Source: Halorubrum sp. Atlit-26R
GTDB taxonomy: Archaea > Halobacteriota > Halobacteria > Halobacteriales > Haloferacaceae
Reading direction: 5' to 3'
Length of the DNA stretch: 64,000 nucleotides
Assembly: GCF_003666015.1 (NCBI RefSeq)
Contig: NZ_QPLT01000015.1
Location: 36,437 to 100,436 of the forward strand
The translations under genes and the position numbers were made by a program. A model generated the notes under the pieces. It did no database searches. It was not told the origin of the DNA and saw nothing but the letters and a program-made list of their open reading frames with translations. This document shows, piece by piece, positions 1 through 8,063 of the stretch. Within the stretch, counting starts at the first letter, position 1. Each line of letters starts with the position of its first letter.

Positions 1-2532
1 GTCGAGGAGCTGGAGGTCGTCCTCGCCGACGGCACCGTGACGACGTTCGGCGAGGTCGCGGTCGAGGAACTTCGGGAGTCCGCGGACCCCGACGCCGACG
101 ACCTCCTCCCTCGAATCTACGCCGAGGTCGTCCGAATCGTAGACGAGGAGGCCGATCGGATCGACGAGCGGTTCCCGGAGCTGAAGCGGAACGTCTCCGG
201 CTACAACCTCGACCGCCTGCTCGCCGAGTACCGCGGCGAGTACGGCGAGGAAGGCGTCGTCAACCTCGGCCGACTCATGGCCGGCAGCGAGGGGACGCTC
301 GCGACGGTGACGGAGGCGACCGTCTCGCTCGTCGAGATCCCCGAGACGAAGGCGGTCGCGCTGCTCACCTACGACGACCTCCTCGACGCGATGGAGGACG
401 TGGCGGCGTGTCTCGAACACGACCCCGCCGCGGTCGAGGTGATGGACGACGTCCTGTTGGGGCTCGCCGCCGACACGCCGGAGTTCGAGGACGTCGTCGG
501 AATGCTGCCCGACGGCACCGACTCCGTCCTCCTCGTCGAGTTCTACGCGGAGAACGACGCGGAGGGGAAACAGAAGGTCGCGGACCTGATCGCGGACCGA
601 GTGGGCGGGGAGGAGAGTTCGGCAGCGACCCGCGTCGACACCGCGGCCGACCCGAGTGCGGGCGCCGCCGAGACGACGAGCCACCCCCGGCGGGCGGTCC
701 ACGCGATGGAGGCGCACGACCCGGAGCAGCGCGACCGCTTCTGGAAGATGCGCAAGGCGGGCCTCCCGATTCTCCTCTCGCGGACCACCGACGAGAAGCA
801 CATCTCCTTCATCGAGGACTGCGCCATCCCGCCGGAACACCTCCCCGAGTACACCCGGGAGTTCCAGCAGATCCTCGAGGACAACGACACGTTCGCCACC
901 TTCTACGCGCACGCCGGTCCCGGCGTGCTCCACGTCCGCCCGCTGATCAACACGAAGGACGTCGACGACGTCGACGCGATGCTCGACATCGCCGACCGCG
1001 TCACCGACGCGGTGGTCCGGCTCGGCGGGTCAGTCTCCGGAGAACACGGCGACGGCCGCGCTCGGACGCAGTGGAACCGGAAGCTGTACGGGGACGACCT
1101 CTGGGACGCCTTCCGCGACCTCAAGACCGCGTTCGACCCCGACTGGCTGCTCAACCCGGGGAACGTCTGCGGGGAGTTCGACATGCGCGAGAACCTCCGG
1201 TTCGACGCGGAGTACGAGTACGACGCCGGCTTCGACCCCGCGATGGAGTGGGCGGTCGACAACGGAATGCAGGGGATGGTCGAGCTCTGTCACGGCTGCG
1301 GCGGCTGCCGCGGCCCGCAGGAGACGACCGGCGGCGTGATGTGCCCGACCTACCGCGCGTCGGAGGAGGAGATCCAGGCGACCCGCGGCCGGGCGAACAT
1401 GCTCCGGGGGGCCATCTCCGGCGAGCTCCCCGACGACCCGACCGACGACGAGTTCGTCACCGAGGTGATGGACCTGTGCGTCGGCTGTAAGGGGTGTAAG
1501 GTGGACTGCCCGAGCGGCGTCGACATGGCGAAGCTGAAGGCCGAGGTCGAGCACGCCCACCACGAGGAACACGGGGTCGACCTCCGGACGCGGCTGCTCG
1601 GCCGCTTCGAGTCGCTCGCGCCGCTCGCCTCGAAGCTCGCCCCGCTCTCGAACCTCCCGAACAAGATTCCGGGGAGCGGCCTCGTCGCGGAGAAGGCGCT
1701 CGGGATCGCGAAGGAGCGCGACCTGCCCACCTTCCGCTCGGAGACGCTTGTCGACTGGTTCGAGGCGCGCGGCGGCGCGGGCGTCCCGCGCGAGGAGGCC
1801 GCCCGCGACGTGCTGCTGTTCCCGGACGTGTACACGACCTACACCAACCCCGGCGCGGGGAAGGCCGCGGTGCGCGTCTTAGAGGCCGCCGACTGCCACG
1901 TTCGGATTCCGGACGTCGACGGCAGCGGGCGCCCGCCCCACTCGAAGGGGATGCTGGACGTGTCGCGCGCGACGGCGAGAGACGCCGTGGAGACGCTCGC
2001 GCCCGACGTCCGCGACGGGTGGGACGTGGTCGTCGTCGAGCCCTCCGACGCCGTGATGCTCCAGTCCGACTACCACGACCTGCTCGACGGCGACGCCAGC
2101 GACGTGCCCGACGCCGACGTGGCGGCCGTCTCGGAGCGCGCCTACGGCGTCATGGAGTACGTCGACGCCCACCGGCTCGACGAGGAACTCGCGCTCGACG
2201 CGCCGACCGAGTCGCTCACCTACCACGGCCACTGCCACCAGAAGGCGACGAAGAAGGACCACCACGCGGTCGGCGTGCTCCGGCGCGCCGGCTACGGCGT
2301 CGACCCGCTCGACTCCTCCTGTTGCGGGATGGCGGGCTCGTTCGGCTACGAGGCCGAGCACTACTCGATGAGCAAGGCCATCGGCGAGACCCTCTTCGAC
2401 CAGGTCGACGCCAGCGACGGCGACGCCCTCGTCGCGCCCGGCACCTCCTGCCGGACGCAGTTGGAGGAGGGCCCCGGCGAGGTGCCGGAGCCGGCACACC
2501 CGATAGAGAAGCTGGCGGCCGCGCTGGCGTAG
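1..2532 (+). CDS. FAD-linked oxidase / Fe-S (GlpC-like) fusion, 5' truncated by window
   Basis: The reading frame is open from base 1, so the true start lies upstream and 843 residues are visible. The first 400 residues resemble the C-terminal part of a GlcD/D-lactate dehydrogenase flavoprotein (PDGTDSVLLVEFY; SGEHGDGRART). A ferredoxin-like region follows with two Cys clusters (CHGCGGC about residue 430 and CVGCKGCKVDCP about residue 493). Then come two heterodisulfide-reductase-type CCG regions (CHGHCHQK about 743, SSCCGMAGSFG about 774). The order FAD oxidase, 4Fe-4S, CCG is that of D-lactate/glycolate dehydrogenases that pass electrons to the quinone pool at the inner membrane face. The substrate (D-lactate, glycolate or another 2-hydroxyacid) cannot be told from sequence. 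Confidence 0.9.
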   Translation, partial: VEELEVVLADGTVTTFGEVAVEELRESADPDADDLLPRIYAEVVRIVDEEADRIDERFPELKRNVSGYNLDRLLAEYRGEYGEEGVVNLGRLMAGSEGTLATVTEATVSLVEIPETKAVALLTYDDLLDAMEDVAACLEHDPAAVEVMDDVLLGLAADTPEFEDVVGMLPDGTDSVLLVEFYAENDAEGKQKVADLIADRVGGEESSAATRVDTAADPSAGAAETTSHPRRAVHAMEAHDPEQRDRFWKMRKAGLPILLSRTTDEKHISFIEDCAIPPEHLPEYTREFQQILEDNDTFATFYAHAGPGVLHVRPLINTKDVDDVDAMLDIADRVTDAVVRLGGSVSGEHGDGRARTQWNRKLYGDDLWDAFRDLKTAFDPDWLLNPGNVCGEFDMRENLRFDAEYEYDAGFDPAMEWAVDNGMQGMVELCHGCGGCRGPQETTGGVMCPTYRASEEEIQATRGRANMLRGAISGELPDDPTDDEFVTEVMDLCVGCKGCKVDCPSGVDMAKLKAEVEHAHHEEHGVDLRTRLLGRFESLAPLASKLAPLSNLPNKIPGSGLVAEKALGIAKERDLPTFRSETLVDWFEARGGAGVPREEAARDVLLFPDVYTTYTNPGAGKAAVRVLEAADCHVRIPDVDGSGRPPHSKGMLDVSRATARDAVETLAPDVRDGWDVVVVEPSDAVMLQSDYHDLLDGDASDVPDADVAAVSERAYGVMEYVDAHRLDEELALDAPTESLTYHGHCHQKATKKDHHAVGVLRRAGYGVDPLDSSCCGMAGSFGYEAEHYSMSKAIGETLFDQVDASDGDALVAPGTSCRTQLEEGPGEVPEPAHPIEKLAAALA

Positions 2533-2619
2533 GGAGGCGGCGCGGCCGGACTCACGCACGCCCGGACACGTCGACCGACGGCCGGCCGCCCGGTGCTCAA
2601 ACGGCCGGCCGCCCGGAAC

Positions 2620-2829
2620 TCACTCCGGAATCCGGTCCACGTTCGCGGCGAGGACGGCGAGCAGATAGGTGACCGCCGGGAACAGCACGGCGACGACGGC
2701 GAGGTGCGCGGGATCGATTCCCGGCGGCCCGTCGACGAACGTGCCGGTGTACTGGAGGACCGCGAGGGTCGCGACGACGACCGCGGTGCGGACGACGTAC
2801 TCGGAGGGGGAGGGCGTCGGGAGCTTCAC
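2620..2829 (-). CDS. small two-helix membrane protein, unknown
   Basis: A 69-residue protein with two hydrophobic segments (about residues 12-28 and 43-60) separated by a Pro/Gly loop (GPPGIDPAH), ending in a short polar tail. I chose the GTG start at 2829, which gives VKLPTPSPSEY; a GTG at 2856 would add nine basic residues that look like untranslated sequence. It lies convergent to the flavoprotein gene and downstream of the DUF5787-type gene. I do not recognise a family. Its size and topology are typical of the many haloarchaeal two-TM proteins of unknown role. Confidence 0.5.
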   Translation of the reverse strand: MKLPTPSPSEYVVRTAVVVATLAVLQYTGTFVDGPPGIDPAHLAVVAVLFPAVTYLLAVLAANVDRIPE

Positions 2830-2888
2830 GGAGCCCCGTCGCGGCGCCACCCACACAAGCGTTTCCCGTCAGTCGTCGACCACGGCCG

Positions 2889-3890
2889 TCAGTGGTCGAC
2901 CACGGGGGCGATCTTGTCGCGTTCGCGCTCGCGGCGCCGCTCCAACAGGGCCGCGAGCCCCTTCCCCGGGCCGCCTTCGATGGGCCACCCCATGGTGCGC
3001 CACTGGGGCGGTTCCGGCGAGAACTCGGAACACGAGCCCGAACACTCCCGCGCGGTCGGGACCTTCTCCTTCGCCGCGCAGTGCGGGACGAGCGCGCGCC
3101 CCTCGCGGCGGAGTTCGAAGTGCCGGCAGTCGGGGCGCATCGTGTCGTGGTACGAGCGCCACCCCTTCCCGTAGGCGCGCTCGGCGATCTCCAGCCGCAG
3201 CGTCTCGGTCTCGGGGTCGCGGCGCTGGCCTTCTCCCGGGGAGAGGTCGCTGGGGTGCCACGCCACGTCGGCCGCGTCGGCGTCGACGCCCGCGGAGAAG
3301 TCGGTCGCGAGGATCCCGGCCTCGACGGGCAGCTCGCGGAGCAGCGCGGGTTCGACGCGCTCGCCGGTCGTCTCGGTCGCCAGCCACGCCTCGTCGGCGA
3401 GCGCGGTCCCGATGTCGTGTTCCAGTTGGTCGGCGAGCCGGTCGGCCGCGGAGCGATCCAAGTCCGGCTTGTTCTCGACCGCGACGATCCGCTCGACCCA
3501 GTCCGGGTACGGTCGCTTCCGGCGGATCTCGATTCGGTTGCCGTCGCGGCGTTTCTCGATCAGGTCCCGACCCGCCGCGCGGTGGACGGCCTGCCGGACG
3601 TAGCGCCAGGGGTAGCCGGGGTGCGGGAGCGCGTCGCGGTAGAACGCCCACTCGGCGGGCGCGCCGCGGACGACGTGGAGGAGGTCGGAGTCGATGGTCC
3701 GGTCGCCGAACTCGCGCCGCCGTTCGAACGCGGCCGGGTCGACTTCGACAACGACCGTGTCCCACCGCCGGTCCTTTGTGCCGAGCTGGCGGGAGACCAA
3801 CGCGGGACGGGACCCCTCGCTCGGGTGCCAGGCCAGCTCGGCGTACCGGCAGACGAGGAGCTCGTAGCCGAACTCGGCGTCGGGCGTCAC
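2889..3890 (-). CDS. DUF5787-type conserved haloarchaeal protein
   Basis: A 333-residue soluble acidic protein starting at GTG 3888-3890. The N-terminus (FGYELLVCRYAELAWHP), a central RWDTVVVEVD strand and the segment RKRPYPDWVERIVAVENKPD match my memory of a haloarchaeal family called DUF5787. VENKPD resembles the ExK core of PD-(D/E)XK nuclease-like folds, and the preceding basic stretch fits a nucleic-acid-binding surface, but that is inference. The C-terminus carries Cys/His residues (DCRHFELRR, VPHCAAKEK, CSGSCSEF) that might bind a metal. No operon partner is evident. The gene call is firm and the function unknown. Confidence 0.8.
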   Translation of the reverse strand: MTPDAEFGYELLVCRYAELAWHPSEGSRPALVSRQLGTKDRRWDTVVVEVDPAAFERRREFGDRTIDSDLLHVVRGAPAEWAFYRDALPHPGYPWRYVRQAVHRAAGRDLIEKRRDGNRIEIRRKRPYPDWVERIVAVENKPDLDRSAADRLADQLEHDIGTALADEAWLATETTGERVEPALLRELPVEAGILATDFSAGVDADAADVAWHPSDLSPGEGQRRDPETETLRLEIAERAYGKGWRSYHDTMRPDCRHFELRREGRALVPHCAAKEKVPTARECSGSCSEFSPEPPQWRTMGWPIEGGPGKGLAALLERRRERERDKIAPVVDH

Positions 3891-3972
3891 TGGTCGGACC
3901 GTCGGGCGGGGCGGACAAAAGCGGACCGCTCGGGGCGGGGCGGTCGTCGCCCGCGCCGCCCGAGCGTCCCGG

Positions 3973-4419
3973 TTAGACGTACTTCCCGTTCTCCTCGTCT
4001 TTCCGCTCGTCGAGGTAGTCGTGGGCCTCCTCTAAGATGTCGCGCGGCCCGTCCTGGGTGATCGTGTTGAGCGCCTGGTCGTAGTCGCGCCACTGGAGGT
4101 CGCGGTGTTCCTTCGAGAGCTCCGCGCTCGCCTCGAACGAGCGGGCGATGAACAGGTGGACCGTCTTGTGGATGGTCTTCCCGTTCGCCTCAAACACGTA
4201 GTCGTACTCCCTGCGGAACCCGTCGATCAGCCGGAAATCCTCGATCCCGGCCTCCTCGCCGACTTCTCGTATCGCCGTCTGCTGGAGCTCCTCGTCCCCC
4301 TCGACCCCGCCTTTGGGGAACTCCCAGTCCCCCGGTCGGCTCTTCAGGAGCAGGTACTCCCGTTCGCCGCGGGTGTCGCGGAAGAGGATGGCTCCGGCAC
4401 TGGTCGCTTCGACCGTCAT
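3973..4419 (-). CDS. NUDIX hydrolase, diadenosine-tetraphosphatase type
   Basis: A 148-residue protein. The start is ATG 4417-4419 (MTVEATSAG); an upstream in-frame codon would add only seven residues. The NUDIX box is visible as GGVEGDEELQQTAIREVGEEAGI, matching GX5EX7REUXEEXGU, with the catalytic REVGEEAG. The opening SAGAILFRD and WEFPKGG are typical of bis(5'-nucleosyl)-tetraphosphatase (asymmetrical) proteins, which cleave Ap4A to ATP and AMP. Substrate choice within NUDIX cannot be read from sequence, so mutational or phosphoryl-sugar substrates remain possible. Confidence 0.9.
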   Translation of the reverse strand: MTVEATSAGAILFRDTRGEREYLLLKSRPGDWEFPKGGVEGDEELQQTAIREVGEEAGIEDFRLIDGFRREYDYVFEANGKTIHKTVHLFIARSFEASAELSKEHRDLQWRDYDQALNTITQDGPRDILEEAHDYLDERKDEENGKYV

Positions 4420-4592
4420 TGGCCGCAGGTAAGCGATCACCCCTAAAGAGCGTGTCGGACTTCCGAACAGAGGTGAGCGACCCGGCGGCGTCGACCGTTT
4501 TCCGGCCGGGATTCGCGGCGCGGTCGCGCGCGTCGAGCGCGGGTAGATGCGTTTTTACCGCTCGGGCGGCCATTGGCGGACGACCCCCAGCC

Positions 4593-4925
4593 ATGACCTT
4601 CGTCACGAAACTCGACTTCGCGTCCGGCGACCGCGACGTGCTCGTCGAGACCGTCCAGGAACTCAAGGAGACGCTCGAACGGAAAGGCGCCGAGTGCAAG
4701 GGCCCGCACGCGAGCCCCTCGGAGAACGTCACCGTCCCGCTGTACAAGGACCTCGCGCCGGGCGACGAGTTCTCGCCGTGGCGCTACGACGTGTACCGCC
4801 GCTCGATGGAGATCCACGGCGCCGACGACATCGCGCGCGAGGTCGTCGGCCGCGACTTCCCCGACTCGATCCACGTCGAGGTCGAGGTCGACCAGAAGAA
4901 GCCGCTCGGGCACCGGCGGGACTGA
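4593..4925 (+). CDS. uS10-like ribosomal-protein paralogue (uS10/mL48 family)
   Basis: A 110-residue protein starting at ATG 4593. MTFVTKLDFASGDRDVL, KGAECKGPHASPSENV and the C-terminal EVEVDQKK follow the fold of ribosomal protein S10: strand, helix with basic KGAECKGPH turn, then the loop that in uS10 contacts tRNA or partner proteins. It is not the canonical S10, which in archaea is encoded beside EF-1alpha. A T-rich patch (GCGTTTTTAC, 4549-4558) about 40 bp upstream could be its promoter. The family name is from memory; a role in translation or as an S10-like adaptor is inferred. Confidence 0.75.
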   Translation: MTFVTKLDFASGDRDVLVETVQELKETLERKGAECKGPHASPSENVTVPLYKDLAPGDEFSPWRYDVYRRSMEIHGADDIAREVVGRDFPDSIHVEVEVDQKKPLGHRRD

Positions 4926-5021
4926 GCCGCGCGACGTCTCCGAACCGACGGTCGACGCGGTCACGGCTGTGATTTTCTCGCGGTCCGCGGCGAATCGGCA
5001 GGCCCGCGAGCCACCCGCTCG

Positions 5022-6500
5022 TCAGCCGAGCGTCCGCAGGTTCTCCGTCTCGACGCGCTCTGGCAGCCGGTCGAGCGCGCGGTCGCACCACGCGTCGTGG
5101 CCGAGCGTGAGCGCCGTCTCGGGGTTCGCCTCGGCGAGTTCGACGACGCCCTCCGCGGCCGCGACCTGTGCCGCGTCGTCCGTCCGCTCGGGCACCTCCG
5201 CGGTGAGCGGGTACGTCTCCGAGAGCGCTGGCGGGTAGGGGCCGAACGGCGGCTTCACGCGCCACACGGCGTCGTACGCGTGGTCCGAGGGCGCCTTCGA
5301 CTCGGTGAGGAGGAGGTCCCCGGGCGCCGCTAACCGGGCGAGCCGGTCTTGGTGGCGCCGTACCTCGGGCCGGCGGGCCGCCTCGTGGGAGGTGTAGAAG
5401 AAGGCGTCCTTCGAGCCGGGGTCGGTTCGCTCTAACTCGTCGGCGTGGTCGAGCAGCGCGCGGTAGCCGTCGAGCATCGCCGGGTGGCCGCGGGCGCGGC
5501 GGTCGACTAAGTCGAGCAGGTTCCCGGACCGGATCGCCTCCTTCACGCGGTGCAGCTCCTCGAAGGTGACGTGGAGGTTGTGCTCGGCGAGCAGCCGTTC
5601 CGTCTCCGCGTCGTCGAAGCCTCGGAGGTCGGCCGGGGTGTGGTCCGCGCAGACGGGACACGAGCAGGGGAAGTAGTCGAGGTCCTCCAAGTGCTCCGTC
5701 CCCGAGACGGTGAGGTAGCGGCCGTCGCGGGCCATCAGCGCGTAGGCGGCCGAGTCGAACAGGTCGCAGCCGGCCGCCACCGCGAGCGCTAACATCATCG
5801 GGTGGCCGGCGCCGAACAGGTGGACCGGCGCGCCCGGGCCGAGGCCGCGCTTCGCCGCGCGCACCGCCTCGACGACCTCGGCGTAGCGGTAGGAGTTCAG
5901 GAGCGGAACCATCGCGCCGACCGGGAAGACGTCGAGATCGGTCGCGGCCGCGTGCCGTCCCGCCTCCTCGCGGAGGTCGGCGTACGTCGACCCCTGAACC
6001 GGGGCGTTCACCAGCATCTCGCCGGTCTCGGCGTCCTCGGCGTCGGCGAGCGCCTGCTTCGTCGTCGCCAGCTCCCGCTCGGCCCGCTCGCGGTCGGCGT
6101 CGGGCGGCGTGGGCACGTCGACCGGCGTCGCCACGTCGCTGCCGATCCGCCGCTGAAACTCGATTATCTCTTCGGTCGTCACGTCGATGTCGCCGTACTC
6201 GGCCAACTGGAAGGAGCCGGAGTCGGTCATGATCGCGCCGTCGAAGCCGAGGAACTCGTGGAGCCCCTGATCGAGCACGCGGTCGCGGATGCGGTCCGTG
6301 CTGCGGATGATGTAGGAGTTCGTGATCAGCATCTCCGCGCCGAACTCCGATTCGAGCCGCTCGGGCTCGATCGTGAGCACGTTGGGGTTGACCACGGGCA
6401 GAAGCGCCGGCGTCTCGACCGTGACGTCGGCGCGGGGGACCTCCAGCCGGCCGATCCGGCCGGCCGCGTCGTGGTCCCGGATCTCGAAGTGATCGCGCAT
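5022..6500 (-). CDS. tgtA: tRNA-guanine(15) transglycosylase (archaeosine)
   Basis: A 492-residue protein from ATG 6498-6500. It exchanges guanine-15 of the tRNA D-loop for preQ0, the first step of archaeosine formation. It shows the TGT barrel with the nucleophile region (IMTDSGSFQ, about residues 89-97), the substrate loop (NAPVQGSTY), GAGHP and the zinc ligands CSCPVC near residue 285. Downstream of the zinc site is the archaeal C1 extension. The length matches haloarchaeal TgtA proteins that carry only catalytic and C1 domains, with the PUA part on a separate protein (ArcTGT split form), which is consistent with the end at LRTLG. Confidence 0.95.
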   Translation of the reverse strand: MRDHFEIRDHDAAGRIGRLEVPRADVTVETPALLPVVNPNVLTIEPERLESEFGAEMLITNSYIIRSTDRIRDRVLDQGLHEFLGFDGAIMTDSGSFQLAEYGDIDVTTEEIIEFQRRIGSDVATPVDVPTPPDADRERAERELATTKQALADAEDAETGEMLVNAPVQGSTYADLREEAGRHAAATDLDVFPVGAMVPLLNSYRYAEVVEAVRAAKRGLGPGAPVHLFGAGHPMMLALAVAAGCDLFDSAAYALMARDGRYLTVSGTEHLEDLDYFPCSCPVCADHTPADLRGFDDAETERLLAEHNLHVTFEELHRVKEAIRSGNLLDLVDRRARGHPAMLDGYRALLDHADELERTDPGSKDAFFYTSHEAARRPEVRRHQDRLARLAAPGDLLLTESKAPSDHAYDAVWRVKPPFGPYPPALSETYPLTAEVPERTDDAAQVAAAEGVVELAEANPETALTLGHDAWCDRALDRLPERVETENLRTLG

Positions 6501-6583
6501 ACCCCGACTGCGCGGACGCGAGCGGTAAGGGTTGCGTTCGGCGGCGACGCGGGACGCTCCCGTAGGGCGTCGGCCGTTCGGAT

Positions 6584-7360
6584 CTAAAGTCCCGTCGGGT
6601 GCGAGAGGTACGTCGTCTCGACGCCCCAGTCCGCGGTCAGCGACTGGAGCGCGCGGACGCCGAACGTCTCCGTGGCGTAGTGGCCGGCGAGGAAGACGGT
6701 GACCCCGGCCTCGCGCGCGTCGTGGTACACTTGCTGTTTCCCCTCCCCGGTGATCAGCGCGTCCGCGTCGGCCGCGACCGCCTCGTCGAGCCAGTCGACG
6801 CCCGAGCCGGTGACGACCGCGACGCGCTCGATCTCGTCGGGGGCGAAGTCGAGAACGCGCGTGGGCGCCGCCTCGCCCGCCGGCTGTCCCTCGAACCCGT
6901 CGAGCGTCTCGCGGATTTCGCCCGTCGACCGCGGTTCGTCCGTCTCGCCGATCGTCCCGATCGTCACCGGCCCCATCTCGCCGAACGGCTCCCGATCGGA
7001 GAGCCCCACCGCGTCCGCGACCCCCGCGGCGTTGCCTAACTCCTGATGGCCGTCGAGCGGGAGGTGCGAGACGTAGAGGGCAATATCGTGTTCGACGAGC
7101 GCCGCGATCCGGTCGTGCGCTCGGCCGGTGACGCGCTCGATACCGCCCCACGAGAGCCCGTGGTGGACGACGAGGACGTCCGCCCCCGCGTCTGCGGCGG
7201 CCTCGATGGTCGCCTGCGCGGCGTCGACGGCGAACGCGACGCGCTCGACCTCGCCCTCGTCCGGACCCACCTGTAACCCGTTCGCGCTCGCGTCGACGTC
7301 GGCGTACGCGGCCGTGTCGAGTTCGTCGTCGAGTCGCTCGACGTACTCGGAGAGCTTCAT
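6584..7360 (-). CDS. Nif3-like dinuclear metal centre protein
   Basis: A 258-residue protein beginning at ATG 7358-7360 ([14 protein letters not shown]). It has the Nif3/YbgI pattern: NGLQVG near residue 28, the metal ligands [10 protein letters not shown] about residues 65-74, [12 protein letters not shown], and near the end [15 protein letters not shown] and [13 protein letters not shown]. Members form hexamers with a two-metal site and have been annotated loosely as GTP cyclohydrolase I type 2; a true activity is not established. The gene stands alone, with the 0.7-kb repeat region upstream of its start. Confidence 0.92.
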   Translation of the reverse strand: MKLSEYVERLDDELDTAAYADVDASANGLQVGPDEGEVERVAFAVDAAQATIEAAADAGADVLVVHHGLSWGGIERVTGRAHDRIAALVEHDIALYVSHLPLDGHQELGNAAGVADAVGLSDREPFGEMGPVTIGTIGETDEPRSTGEIRETLDGFEGQPAGEAAPTRVLDFAPDEIERVAVVTGSGVDWLDEAVAADADALITGEGKQQVYHDAREAGVTVFLAGHYATETFGVRALQSLTADWGVETTYLSHPTGL

Positions 7361-7457
7361 ATCGGTCCGTCGTGCGGGCGGGGAATAAAGCGCGGCGGTC
7401 CGACGGGAGCTGGGCGGCTCGCAGTCAGGGTCGATCCAAGATTCTCGCAGACGTCGA

Positions 7458-7465
7458 TTTATAAA
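7458..7465 (+). promoter_or_regulatory. candidate TATA box of ncRNA copy A
   Basis: TTTATAAA, centred 31 bp upstream of the first paired base of hairpin P1. The two other copies have TTATAA at 24-26 bp from P1. The position fits an archaeal promoter driving transcription that begins close to P1. No upstream BRE is obvious. Confidence 0.45.
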
Positions 7466-7487
7466 TGAACGCGGCGGTGCGGTGGCG

Positions 7488-7735
7488 CGTGCCTGCGAGG
7501 CCGCCCCGCGGCCGAGCAGCACGCGCGAGGGAGTCGGTCGCCGAGCGAAGCGACGGCGACCGACGAGGCTGGGGAGGCGTGAGGCGCTGTGCGGTGCGGT
7601 CGGGTGGGACTCAAAGGGGCAGCCGCGAGGCGGGCGCAGGCGACGTAAGCACCGCAACGAGGGAGCGAACGAAGTGAGCGACCGAGTGAGGAGCGCAGCG
7701 AGCGTGCGCCCGCCTCGCGGCTGGGGCTTTGGAGG
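7488..7735 (+). ncRNA. candidate structured RNA, copy A of dispersed three-helix element
   Basis: P1 spans 7493-7519: CTGC, GA, GGCCG, loop CCCCG, CGGCC, GA, GCAG. P2 is an 11-bp hairpin, 7533-7543 with 7554-7564, loop AGCGAAGCGA. P3 is a perfect 19-bp long-range helix, 7620-7638 with 7705-7723 (arm CAGCCGCGAGGCGGGCGCA). Outside P3, CAAAG (7612-7616) can pair with CTTTG (7727-7731). The linkers GAGGCTGGGGAGGCGTGAGG and GGCGACGTAAGCACCGC are nearly identical in all copies, whereas the helices vary with compensation. Open frames crossing this region are broken in the other copies, so I treat it as non-coding. The ends are estimates: the 5' end is from the TATA distance and the 3' end from homology. 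Confidence 0.6.
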
Positions 7736-8060
7736 TGTTCGCCGTCGATCCGCGATCAGCCATTTATAAGCGAGCGGCTGGGGCTTTGGAGGTGTTCGCC
7801 GTCGATCCGCGATCAGCCATTTATAACTGAGCGGCTGGGGCTTTGGAGGCATTCGCCGTCGGTCTGCCAGGTACTATTTATAAACGAGCGACTGGGGTTT
7901 TGAAGATGTTCGCCACCGATCCGCCAGCAACGGCTTATAAATGAGTCGCTGGGGCTTCGGCGGGCTTCACGGCCGATCCGATATCAACTATTTAAAAACG
8001 AGCGGCCGGGCCGCCGAAGTCGTTCAGCGCCGACCCGCGGTCGACCACTTATAAACGACC
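7719..8060. repeat. six tandem 57-bp units, 3'-flank repeats of the ncRNA element
   Basis: Exact 57-bp periodicity: units start at 7719, 7776, 7833, 7890, 7947 and 8004. Each opens with a version of GGCTGGGGCTTTGGAGG, has a GCCGNCGATCCGC-like middle, and near its end carries TTTATAA or a close variant followed by a GCGAGC/ACGAGC-like end. Units 1 and 2 are nearly identical, and divergence increases toward unit 6. The first 17 bp coincide with the 3' arm and flank of P3 in copy A, so the array looks like reiteration of the element's downstream edge. It occupies the gap between hemA (ends 8064) and the nif3-like gene (starts 7360). The repeated TTATAA could be tandem promoter-like boxes, but no gene follows on the plus strand. 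Confidence 0.9.
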
Positions 8061-8063
8061 GTA

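Noticed and set aside
6584..7852. Long minus-strand frame from the 57-bp repeats into the Nif3-like gene, with a repeated PPKPQPLxYKWLIADRRRT product
   Set aside because: The period is divisible by three, so an open frame repeats by chance. Units 3-6 do not keep it, the intervening product is Arg/Pro/Ser-rich, and [10 protein letters not shown] at 7360 is the family start.
7719..8060. 57-bp array as a CRISPR
   Set aside because: Units are directly adjacent with no unique spacers and diverge along their whole length; no cas genes in the window.
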